A stretch of DNA of 5,211 bases from a bacterium (GCA_030433195.1 JAUIME010000421.1:1-5211), one strand, 5' to 3'; shown: positions 1 to 5,211, counted from the stretch's first letter. The notes: generated by a model not told the origin, from the letters alone. Program-made: numbers and translations.

Positions 1-196
1 AGGCTTCGACGAGAGTGCCGACGCCCGCGGGTCGACGCTCGGCGCGCGGCAGGTACCGCGTACCGAAGAAGCGCCCCGAAGAGGGACGAAGCGCGAAGGG
101 ATGCCCCGCGAGACGTTCGACGCCCGGCAGCATCTCGAAGCGGCACGAACGGCCCGAACCGAACAAGAAAGCTCGAAACCGGAGGAACGAAACCGG
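1..196. other. Upstream region with no supported gene
   Basis: No TAA, TAG or TGA, nor their complements TTA, CTA or TCA, occurs in these bases, so all six frames are open and openness says nothing about coding. The frame of the downstream exported protein runs open to the window edge. No -10/-35 pair, terminator or RNA fold was recognised. The operon promoter may be here or outside the window. Confidence 0.4.
181..185 (+). promoter_or_regulatory. Ribosome binding site deciding the start at 197
   Basis: GGAGG is followed by 11 bases and then ATG at 197. The spacing is slightly long, but no comparable site precedes the in-frame ATG at 101, where the purine run GAAGGG abuts the start codon. 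This supports the shorter protein, which begins with the signal peptide. Confidence 0.6.
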
Positions 197-1435
197 ATGC
201 ACCCAAGCCGATCCCCCCTGCACCGCGTCCCGCCCCGAGCCCTGGCCCGAACGTCGGCCTTGGCGCGCGGCTCGGCCTCGTCCCTCGGAGCTTCTCGAGG
301 GCACGCTTCCCGGACGTCGGGCGCCCGCTTCGCGGCGCTCGTGGCCGTGGCAGCATTCTTTGCGACGCAGCTCCCCGCGGCCCTCGCTCAGAAGCCCGAG
401 AAGGTCTGCTACAAGTGCAAGAACACCGGGAAGCTCGAGCCGCGATCGACGCCCCCGCCCGAGGGCATCCTCCACGATTCGCACTTCTACCGAACCGATC
501 CGGACGGCGGCGCGGGCTTCTCGCTCTGCGATCGAACTCCCGTCGACGAGGCCATCCAAGAGTACGAGCGCATCCGTGCGGCGAACCAGAAGTGGCTCGA
601 GCCCGTGCTGGAGTTCGAGGAGACGACGGGCCGCTCCTGCGTCACCGTCGAGACCGAGGACATCAAGCTGTTCCTGGGGCTCGATCGCGTGAAGATCAAC
701 CGCAAGCGTCATCGGCAACCGCGCGCGGCGCGCGAGTACGCGCTCTATTTGCAACGCGTCTACGATCGCTACCGAGAGCTGTTCGGCGTCGAGTCGTCGG
801 AACGCGGCGCGAAGCACGAGGTCTACATCACGTACGACAAGACCGGCATGGACGCCTACGTCCGCAAGCACTTCGGATCGTCGACGAGCAACTCCTCCGG
901 GTACACCTACAGCAGCCCCAAGGCCTACCGCTACGTCACCCGCCTCGGCGCGGACTCCGACGAGAAGCTCGAGCAGCGTGTCGTCTACAGCATCGCGACG
1001 ATGTTCCTGTTCAAGTACCACCGTCCCGGGAAGCCGCCGGCGTGGATCGACATCGGTTTCAAGTCGTTCCTCGAGCACGATTTCTACGAGAGCAACGAGA
1101 ACTACACGTTCCGCGAAGTACCGCCGGACGATCCCTACAAGGCCGACTCCGACTGGAAGAAGCGTCTGAAGCGCGACGTGAACACCGATGCCTTCGTCTC
1201 GCTCGCCGAGCTCGCAGGCAAGGAGCTCGTGAGCTACAGCTATCGTGATGCGGCATTCGCGTTCGGCTACGTCGACTTCTTCTTCAACCACGATCCGGCC
1301 AAATTCCAGGAGCTCATCCGCAAGCTCAAGACGTCGCGGAACCCTGATTCGATGCAGGCGATCCAGGAGATCTACGGCTGGCTCCCGGCCGAGATCGACG
1401 ACTTGTATCGCAGCTACGCGACGCGCAATTACTAG
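197..1435 (+). CDS. Exported protein with a degenerate peptidase-MA/DUF1570-like fold (probable pseudopeptidase)
   Basis: The product is 412 residues. A long basic n-region (about residues 1-45, arginine and serine rich) precedes a hydrophobic stretch at 46-64 ending in A-L-A before Q65, a plausible signal peptidase I site, so the protein should be exported. The mature part opens with a CYKCKNTG motif (C71, C74), like half of a DnaJ-type zinc ribbon; the other cysteines are C111 and C148. Residues about 180-410 are helical with the layout of gluzincin metallopeptidases of the peptidase-MA/DUF1570 type: R-V-V-Y-S-I-A-T (261-268) sits where HExxH is expected, then P-A-W-I-D-I-G-F (281-288) where P-x-W-L-x-E-G is expected, then E293. 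The zinc ligands are absent, so catalysis is unlikely. The ATG at 197 was chosen because GGAGG lies 11 bases upstream and the signal peptide follows; the frame is open further upstream (ATG at 101), but that extension is hydrophilic and lacks a ribosome site. It is probably co-transcribed with the HEAT-VWA gene 51 bases downstream. Family assignment is inferred by eye; the coding call is strong. Confidence 0.85.
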   Translation: MHPSRSPLHRVPPRALARTSALARGSASSLGASRGHASRTSGARFAALVAVAAFFATQLPAALAQKPEKVCYKCKNTGKLEPRSTPPPEGILHDSHFYRTDPDGGAGFSLCDRTPVDEAIQEYERIRAANQKWLEPVLEFEETTGRSCVTVETEDIKLFLGLDRVKINRKRHRQPRAAREYALYLQRVYDRYRELFGVESSERGAKHEVYITYDKTGMDAYVRKHFGSSTSNSSGYTYSSPKAYRYVTRLGADSDEKLEQRVVYSIATMFLFKYHRPGKPPAWIDIGFKSFLEHDFYESNENYTFREVPPDDPYKADSDWKKRLKRDVNTDAFVSLAELAGKELVSYSYRDAAFAFGYVDFFFNHDPAKFQELIRKLKTSRNPDSMQAIQEIYGWLPAEIDDLYRSYATRNY

Positions 1436-1479
1436 AGGCTGACCTCGACCCCGTACCGACGGCTCCGAACCGAGCCGAG

Positions 1480-1485
1480 AAGGAG
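1480..1485 (+). promoter_or_regulatory. Ribosome binding site before tandem ATG codons
   Basis: AAGGAG precedes two adjacent in-frame ATG codons (1487 and 1490). The spacing is 1 base to the first and 4 to the second, which favours initiation at 1490; the difference is one residue. No ribosome site precedes the next in-frame ATG at 1553, which would remove the basic n-region of the signal peptide. Confidence 0.6.
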
Positions 1486-1486
1486 C

Positions 1487-3175
1487 ATGATGTCCGGCAT
1501 CCCCCGACCGCTCGAACGACCGACGCGCACGCGCCGCTTCACGCGCCCCGCGATGGCCACGCTCGGACTCGCGATCCCGTTCGCGCTCGTCTTCACGTTC
1601 GCCTTTGCCGGCGCGCCCTCCGCCGTCGCCACGACGGCCGACCACGAGGAAACGCTCGAGCGCTTCAACAAGTACATCCGCGACAAGAACGACGACGCGC
1701 GAGCGACCGTCGTCCGTAGCGTCGACAAAGTCGACTCGGCCGCCGGCGTCGAAGCCGTCGAATCGGTGCTCGACGACGAGAGCTGGAAGGTCCGCGCCGC
1801 CGCGCTCGAAGTGCTGAGCGGCTACAAGTCGGCCGAAGCCGTCGCCGCAATGCACGCTCTCGCGACGAGCGGCAAGCCCGAGTCGCGCGCCATCGTGATC
1901 CAGGCGCTCGGCCGCATCGGCGCGCCGAGCTCGGCCGAGACGCTGCTGCCGCTCGGCGCTGATCGCGCGTGGCAAGTCCGCCGCGCCGCGGCCGAAGCGT
2001 ACGGTGGTTACGTCAAGTCGAACAAGGAAGCGGATGCTCCCGCCTTCGTCGGCGCGCTCATGGCGATGCTCGAAGACAAGGAGCCCGTCGTCCGCACGAT
2101 CGTGGCCGCTTCGCTCGGACGCATCGGAGATCCGATCGCGACCAGCGCGCTGGTCGGGCTTCTCACCGACGAGTCGTGGCAAGTTCGAGCGAGCGCGGTG
2201 CAAGCGCTCGCCAAGCTTCGGCAGAAGGATTCGATCGCACCGCTCATCGAGCTGATGCAAGAAGAGGGACGTCTCCAAGACGACGCGGCCCGCGCGCTGA
2301 AGTCGATCACGACGATGGACTACGGCGTCGACCCGGACGGTTGGAAGGAGTGGTGGGCGCGGACGAAGGACCGGTTCGAAGTGCCCGAGCTCCCGAAGCC
2401 CGGGCGCTCGTCGCGACGCCCCGCCACGGCGAAGAGCAACGAGGCCCCGCAACGCGAGCGCGAAGAGGCACGCTACAAGGCGAGCATGCGCTACTACGGC
2501 ATTCCGACGCCGTCGCAGCGCATTCTCTTCGTGCTCGACGTGTCGCGCAGCATGCGTGACGAAGTCGACATCGTGAAGCCCGAACGTCTCGTCGACCTCG
2601 AGATGACGTCGGGTCGCAAGATCGACATCGCCAAGGCCGAGCTCAAGCGAGCGATCGAGAGCTTCGAAGGCCGCACCGCGATCAACATCCTCCTCTATCA
2701 CACCGACGTCGAGCGCTGGAACAAGAAGCTCGTCGAGCTCAGCGACAGCAAGCGCCGCCAAGCCATCTCGTTCATCGAGAAGCAGGAGCCGCGCGGAAAG
2801 GTCGGCCCCGTGAAGACGCGCCCGGGCCGCCGCGCCGCAGCGTCCACCAACGACGAAGGCCGCACCAACATCTACGGCGCCCTCGCCGCTGCGTTCAAGG
2901 TTTCGGGAATCGGCACCTACGACAAGCACTACGACACCGCAGTCGACACGATCTTCCTGCTCTCGGACGGCCGCCCCACCACGGGCGAGCTCACCAACAC
3001 CCAAGAGATCCTCGCGGAGATCCAACGCCTCAACAGCCTTCGCCGCGTGGTGATCCACACCATCAACTTCGGCAAGGACCCGGTCGGCGCCGGCCTCCTG
3101 CAAGGCCTCGCCAACCAGAACGGCGGCACGTTCGTCGATCTAGTCGGATCCCGCGAGTCCGGGTTACTGAAATAG
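1487..3175 (+). CDS. Exported HEAT-repeat protein with C-terminal von Willebrand factor A domain
   Basis: The product is 562 residues. A basic n-region (1-23) and a hydrophobic core (24-44) ending in A-V-A at 46-48 form a signal peptide, so it acts outside the cytoplasm. Residues about 83-275 hold six HEAT/PBS-lyase-like repeats, such as SWKVRAAALEVL (99-110), AWQVRRAAAEAY (161-172) and SWQVRASAVQAL (230-241), alternating with units ending in LGRIG (141-145 and 210-214). A linker with DPDGWKEWW (282-290) and a basic, low-complexity stretch (about 300-330) leads to a VWA domain at about 344-556. Its metal-ion-dependent adhesion site is complete: D351-x-S353-x-S355, T460 in GRTNIYGAL, and D494 in LLSDGRPTTG. 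Such domains bind protein ligands through a divalent metal, and HEAT arrays are binding scaffolds, so a protein-interaction role in the periplasm or at the cell surface is inferred; the ligand is unknown. AAGGAG lies 1 base before ATG 1487 and 4 bases before the tandem ATG 1490, so 1490 may be the true start. It is probably in an operon with the upstream exported pseudopeptidase, and a hairpin terminator follows. Confidence 0.95.
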   Translation: MMSGIPRPLERPTRTRRFTRPAMATLGLAIPFALVFTFAFAGAPSAVATTADHEETLERFNKYIRDKNDDARATVVRSVDKVDSAAGVEAVESVLDDESWKVRAAALEVLSGYKSAEAVAAMHALATSGKPESRAIVIQALGRIGAPSSAETLLPLGADRAWQVRRAAAEAYGGYVKSNKEADAPAFVGALMAMLEDKEPVVRTIVAASLGRIGDPIATSALVGLLTDESWQVRASAVQALAKLRQKDSIAPLIELMQEEGRLQDDAARALKSITTMDYGVDPDGWKEWWARTKDRFEVPELPKPGRSSRRPATAKSNEAPQREREEARYKASMRYYGIPTPSQRILFVLDVSRSMRDEVDIVKPERLVDLEMTSGRKIDIAKAELKRAIESFEGRTAINILLYHTDVERWNKKLVELSDSKRRQAISFIEKQEPRGKVGPVKTRPGRRAAASTNDEGRTNIYGALAAAFKVSGIGTYDKHYDTAVDTIFLLSDGRPTTGELTNTQEILAEIQRLNSLRRVVIHTINFGKDPVGAGLLQGLANQNGGTFVDLVGSRESGLLK

Positions 3176-3214
3176 TCGACACGCGGTAGAAAAAGCGACA
3201 ACCTGCGAAACGAC

Positions 3215-3246
3215 CGAGGCGGACCTGCGAGAGCAAGTCCGCCTCG
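3215..3246. terminator. Strong hairpin, probable bidirectional terminator between convergent genes
   Basis: A perfect 10-base-pair stem (CGAGGCGGAC at 3215-3224 with GTCCGCCTCG at 3237-3246) continues, after one C/A mismatch, into a 3-base-pair TGC/GCA stem closed by a GAGA tetraloop of GNRA type. It lies 39 bases after the stop of the HEAT-VWA gene and 47 bases beyond the stop of the minus-strand arginine-rich gene. Only short T-rich runs flank it (TTGCGTTT on the plus strand, GTCGTTTC on the minus strand), so it departs from a classic poly-U terminator. Confidence 0.65.
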
Positions 3247-3293
3247 TTGCGTTTCATGTCGTCGTTGCGCAGCCTTGGAAGCCGCAATTGCCG

Positions 3294-4037
3294 TCAGATC
3301 GAGCGGCGGCTTTCCGACACGACGCCGTCACGCGAACGCCCCTCGGGACGCCCACGCTCCGATCCGATCCCACGCCTCTCGAGCACGCGTCGTCGAATCT
3401 CCCGTCGATCCAGCTTGGGCGCGTCGCCATCCCGGCGTTCGAGGCGACGTTCGATGCGACGTTCGCCGCCACGCTGCTCGCGCTGCAACCGCCCGTCGCG
3501 CGACTTCCTCGGCGCAGCCCCCGACTCGAGTCGACGATCCTGCCCGCCGTCGCGCGGCCCGATCCGCCGTTCTCGCTGAAAGCGCTCGGTGCCGGGTCGT
3601 CGCAGGGTTCCACGGTCCTCGATCAGACCCGAATCGACCCGCTTGCGAAGCTCGGCCAACCGCTTCTCGAGCTGTCGGACCCGCTGCTCGAGTCCGCGAT
3701 GAACATGCGCGCCCCTGTTCGCCGACCCGTCCCGCCGATCGCGGTTGCGGTCGATGCGGTCCCGCCGCATCCTCTCGCCTTCGCCGCCCGAAGCGCCATC
3801 ACGAGCCGAATCGATTCGCTCGCGCCGCACGCCGTCACGGCGCCCCCCACGATCTCGCGTCACCTCGTCCTGCCGCGCCGCACGCTCCTGAAGCCGTTCG
3901 CGAAGCTGCGCTCGCCGATCCGAAACGTCGCGCCCCTCCCCGGTCGTCGAAGCCGCCACACTCGATCCCGACATCGCGGCGCAGAGCCCCACTGCCATCC
4001 CTGCCGCGAGGAGCCGACTCGTGAGGTTCTTCATCAT
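3294..4037 (-). CDS. Exported arginine-rich, low-complexity protein with short coiled coil
   Basis: The product is 247 residues of unrecognised family. Residues 1-28 form a clear signal peptide: M-M-K-N-L-T-S-R, a hydrophobic core (9-22), and S-V-A before A29. The mature part is extreme in composition: by my count 64 of 217 residues after position 30 are arginine (about 30%) against 4 lysines, balanced by many Asp and Glu, with recurring R-R-D-G and R-x-R-x-D patterns. Residues 116-138 place L116, V120, L123, L127, L130, V134 and L138 at strict 4-3 spacing, a three-heptad coiled coil. No catalytic motif or cysteine is seen in the mature chain. The start is fixed by AAAGGAG 6 bases before ATG 4037 and by the signal peptide; the frame is open to an ATG at 4199, but that extension lacks a ribosome site. 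It is convergent with the operon to its left. A role binding polyanions (nucleic acid, acidic polysaccharide) or mineral is possible but only inferred. C19 is not in a good lipobox, so a lipoprotein is unlikely. Confidence 0.8.
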   Translation of the reverse strand: MMKNLTSRLLAAGMAVGLCAAMSGSSVAASTTGEGRDVSDRRAQLRERLQERAARQDEVTRDRGGRRDGVRRERIDSARDGASGGEGERMRRDRIDRNRDRRDGSANRGAHVHRGLEQRVRQLEKRLAELRKRVDSGLIEDRGTLRRPGTERFQRERRIGPRDGGQDRRLESGAAPRKSRDGRLQREQRGGERRIERRLERRDGDAPKLDRREIRRRVLERRGIGSERGRPEGRSRDGVVSESRRSI

Positions 4038-4043
4038 CGCGCA

Positions 4044-4050
4044 CTCCTTT
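4044..4050 (-). promoter_or_regulatory. Ribosome binding site deciding the start at 4037
   Basis: Read on the minus strand, AAAGGAG lies 6 bases before ATG 4037 and 9 before the tandem ATG 4034. This is the best ribosome site in the window and, with the signal peptide directly after it, shows that the longer in-frame reading from 4199 is not the protein start. No convincing -35/-10 pair was found upstream on this strand (4051-4294). Confidence 0.75.
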
Positions 4051-4254
4051 CCAGTCTCGTGATCCACCCGGCCGCCAACCGACGATCTCGTCGATCCATC
4101 GAAACCGAAGCCCACACCGAGCCCCGACCGCGACCGTTCTCTTCTCACGACCAGAAACACGCGAACCACCCCCGAGTTTCGGAGAAAAGCCACATCCACA
4201 CACCGACGCCGACATCTCGCCCGACGAACCCGGCCGCACCCAACGCCCCGCCGC

Positions 4255-4283
4255 TTGACCCCACTCGCCCGATATGGTGTTAT
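4255..4283 (+). promoter_or_regulatory. Sigma-70-type promoter of tRNA-Val
   Basis: TTGACC (4255-4260, five of six matches to the -35 consensus) is separated by exactly 17 bases from TGTTAT (4278-4283, four of six matches to the -10 consensus). Transcription would start near 4290, giving a leader of only about five bases before the mature tRNA. Position, spacing and element quality agree, although neither element is perfect. Confidence 0.7.
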
Positions 4284-4294
4284 CCCCGCTTCGT

Positions 4295-4371
4295 GGGCGC
4301 ATAGCTCAGCTGGCTAGAGCGCTTGCTTCACACGCAAGAGGTCACAGGTTCAAGTCCTGTTGCGCCCACCA
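4295..4371 (+). tRNA. tRNA-Val (anticodon CAC), CCA encoded
   Basis: The full cloverleaf can be folded by hand. The acceptor stem is GGGCGCA (4295-4301) with TGCGCCC (4361-4367), 7 of 7 paired. The D stem is GCTC/GAGC (4304-4307, 4317-4320). The anticodon stem is CTTGC/GCAAG around loop TTCACAC (4327-4333), with anticodon CAC at 4329-4331, reading GUG valine codons. The T stem is ACAGG/CCTGT around loop TTCAAGT (4349-4355). The discriminator is A4368, followed by genome-encoded CCA at 4369-4371. No intron or mismatch is seen. A promoter lies directly upstream, and the gene next downstream is convergent. Confidence 0.98.
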
Positions 4372-4387
4372 ATCGAAGTCCCGCCGA

Positions 4388-4460
4388 ACGCTAATTTTAG
4401 CGTACTCGCCTCATCGAGGCGCGGCCGCCGGTAACGGGCCGAGAACCGGGTAGTCTACCC
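4388..4460. repeat. Cluster of short palindromes just 3' of the tRNA
   Basis: Four inverted repeats lie in 73 bases. ACGCTAATTTTAGCGT (4388-4403) is a perfect 7-base-pair palindrome around TT and notably AT-rich for this DNA. CGCCTC-ATC-GAGGCG (4407-4421) has a 6-base-pair stem. CGGCC/GGCCG pairs 4422-4426 with 4437-4441. GGGTA-GTC-TACCC (4448-4460) has a 5-base-pair stem. None has a following T run. They may end the tRNA transcript or the convergent minus-strand gene, or be protein-binding or recombination sites. The rest of 4372-4626 shows no supported gene. Confidence 0.45.
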
Positions 4461-4626
4461 ATACCGACCCTCGAGGCGCAGCGATGCCCGACAAGCGCGC
4501 GAGTCCAGCGGTCGGGAGCTTTCCGAAGTGAAGTAACCGCGCCATCGCTCCGTCTCCACAGGACGGGCGGGCAAAGGCCTGGTCAAGCTCAACCGGACTC
4601 GATCGCAGATGCCCATTGAGCCCAGA

Positions 4627-4995
4627 CTAACCCCGTTCTCCTACGCTTGGTGCGAACCCGCAGCGGCACCCCTTTGCCATGCGCGGAACATAGCCCCCGC
4701 AGCCATAGCACTGCCGAAATACGCGGCGGGACGGGAGCGATAGTAGATAAAGAACCGCGCCCACAGGCCCCGTGACTAGGCCAACGACGAAGCCTACGAA
4801 CGGGGCACGGCCGCGCCGTATCGCCGCGAGGCGCGACGCCAGGGCGCAAAGCACGAGCGCGAAAGCAATTCCGCTCGCGATGGCGATGTCCGAGGGTTGA
4901 TCGACGTAGTCGCGCCACGACCAGGGCATTGGTGGGCCGGGCTTTCCGGAGGTCTCCCAATACTCTGGGATTGGTGTCGGTCGAGGTGGTTGCAT
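4627..4995 (-). CDS. Small membrane protein with two helices and a C-terminal zinc ribbon
   Basis: The product is 122 residues of unrecognised family. The N-terminus (1-30) is proline- and tryptophan-rich. Two hydrophobic segments at about 37-57 and 65-86 are joined by a short arginine-rich loop (R55, R60, R61, R63), which by the positive-inside rule places the loop in the cytoplasm. The C-terminus carries C96-x-x-C99 and, ten residues later, C110-x-C112 next to glycines, a compact four-cysteine zinc-ribbon-like site. ATG 4995 is chosen because GGAG (5004-5007) lies 8 bases upstream; an in-frame TTG at 5040 would add 15 residues but has no ribosome site. Third codon positions are only about 67% G or C (hand count, 82 of 122) against about 90% in the first 50 codons of the HEAT-VWA gene, so the gene may be acquired. 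It follows another minus-strand gene by about 105 bases and converges on the tRNA. Function is unknown. Confidence 0.75.
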   Translation of the reverse strand: MQPPRPTPIPEYWETSGKPGPPMPWSWRDYVDQPSDIAIASGIAFALVLCALASRLAAIRRGRAPFVGFVVGLVTGPVGAVLYLLSLPSRRVFRQCYGCGGYVPRMAKGCRCGFAPSVGERG

Positions 4996-5003
4996 CGTCG
5001 TCG

Positions 5004-5007
5004 CTCC
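5004..5007 (-). promoter_or_regulatory. Ribosome binding site deciding the start at 4995
   Basis: Read on the minus strand, GGAG is followed by 8 bases and ATG 4995. A second GGAG lies 9 bases further upstream. This favours the ATG over the upstream in-frame TTG at 5040. Confidence 0.5.
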
Positions 5008-5040
5008 ATTCTCCAGAGGGAACGTCGAGGTGATTGACAA

Positions 5041-5070
5041 CGAGCCGCGACGCGCTACCGCCGCGGCTCG
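5041..5070 (-). terminator. Hairpin between the two minus-strand genes, possible terminator
   Basis: CGAGCCGCG (5041-5049) pairs perfectly with CGCGGCTCG (5062-5070) around a 12-base loop. It begins 30 bases after the stop of the partial upstream gene and ends 45 bases before the next start codon. On the minus strand it is followed by TTGTCAATC, a weak T-rich tail, so it could be a poor intrinsic terminator, an mRNA-stabilising hairpin, or an operator. Confidence 0.45.
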
Positions 5071-5100
5071 CTGGCCGAGTACTTCAAGACCCGATCCGCG

Positions 5101-5211
5101 TTAGCGTCGTATCCGCCCGTACTGCCCGATCTCTTGGAGTTCCTCACGCGAGAGGTACTCCGACTCATCGACGGGCTCTTCAGCTTCGGGCGGTGCGACG
5201 AAGTCCACGGT
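5101..5211 (-). CDS. C-terminal end of an unidentified protein (partial)
   Basis: Reading leftward from the window edge, one minus-strand frame is open for 36 codons and ends at TAA (5101-5103). The residues are acidic and soluble (E-A-E-E-P-V-D-E-S-E-Y), then S-R-E-E-L-Q-E-I-G-Q-Y-G-R-I-R-R at the end, suggesting a short helix and a basic tail. No family is recognised. The only in-frame start candidate in the window is a GTG at 5208 with too little upstream sequence to judge, so this is treated as truncated by the window edge. About 72% of third positions are G or C (hand count, 26 of 36), like the zinc-ribbon gene next to it and below the genes left of the tRNA. Confidence 0.55.
   Translation of the reverse strand, partial: TVDFVAPPEAEEPVDESEYLSREELQEIGQYGRIRR

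Noticed and set aside
15..1248. Open plus-strand frames at 15-692 and 415-1248 overlapping the first gene
   Set aside because: They start at GTG codons without ribosome sites and give Arg/Ser/Pro-rich low-complexity translations typical of shifted frames. The 197-1435 frame has the signal peptide and a coherent fold pattern.
1529..1545. Possible twin-arginine export signal in the HEAT-VWA protein (T-R-R-F-T-R)
   Set aside because: The RR pair lacks the usual hydrophobic residues two and three places after it, so a normal Sec signal explains it as well.
3979..3981. Lipoprotein cysteine (C19) in the signal peptide of the arginine-rich protein
   Set aside because: The residues before it (V-G-L) do not fit a lipobox, and a good signal peptidase I site follows at residues 26-28.
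4080..4093. Inverted repeat CGACGA-TC-TCGTCG upstream of the arginine-rich gene as an operator
   Set aside because: Six-base arms made of CGA/TCG are common by chance in this DNA, and no promoter was found beside it.
3275..4304. Two long plus-strand open frames (3275-4024 and 3288-4304)
   Set aside because: They lie opposite the arginine-rich minus-strand gene, lack ribosome sites and export or fold signals, and one runs into the tRNA. GC-rich CGN/GAN codons on one strand leave few stops on the other.
4484..4531. Tiny plus-strand frame of 15 codons after the tRNA
   Set aside because: It is too short, has no distinctive features, and only a weak GAGG upstream; chance is the better explanation.
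4589..5009. Minus-strand open frames at 4589-4960 and 4794-5009
   Set aside because: They are shifted frames across the two-helix membrane gene and lose its hydrophobic segments, cysteine motif and well-placed ribosome site.

Overview
This GC-rich bacterial window carries five protein genes and one tRNA. The style resembles Planctomycetota: secreted HEAT-repeat proteins fused to a von Willebrand factor A (VWA) domain, a 'W..WW' linker motif, and a secreted peptidase-MA/DUF1570-like neighbour. Another GC-rich, large-genome phylum such as Myxococcota is not excluded. The lineage call is inference from gene style; no phylogenetic marker other than a tRNA is present.

Bases 1-196 hold no supported gene, and all six frames are open there. 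Bases 197-3175 hold a two-gene plus-strand operon with a 51-base gap. The first gene encodes an exported 412-residue protein that looks like a metallopeptidase fold whose zinc-binding HExxH site has been lost. The second encodes an exported 562-residue protein with about six HEAT repeats followed by a VWA domain with an intact metal-ion-dependent adhesion site. Both products are predicted to act outside the cytoplasm, and both look like binding or scaffolding proteins more than enzymes. A strong hairpin at 3215-3246 closes the operon and can also serve the convergent gene.

Bases 3294-4037 (minus strand) encode a 247-residue exported protein whose mature part is about 30% arginine with almost no lysine, and which contains a short regular coiled coil. 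Two long plus-strand frames opposite it are shadows.

At 4295-4371 lies a complete tRNA-Val (anticodon CAC) with encoded CCA and a good sigma-70-type promoter just upstream. Past the tRNA the character changes. A cluster of small palindromes (4388-4460) is followed by two minus-strand genes with much weaker GC bias at third codon positions: a 122-residue two-helix membrane protein with a C-terminal zinc ribbon (4627-4995), and the C-terminal end of a further gene (5101-5211). This fits a tRNA-bounded accessory segment, but no integrase or duplicated tRNA end is visible in the window.

No CRISPR array, insertion sequence, riboswitch or rRNA was seen. The main candidates for something new are the pseudo-peptidase/HEAT-VWA pair and the arginine-rich exported protein.
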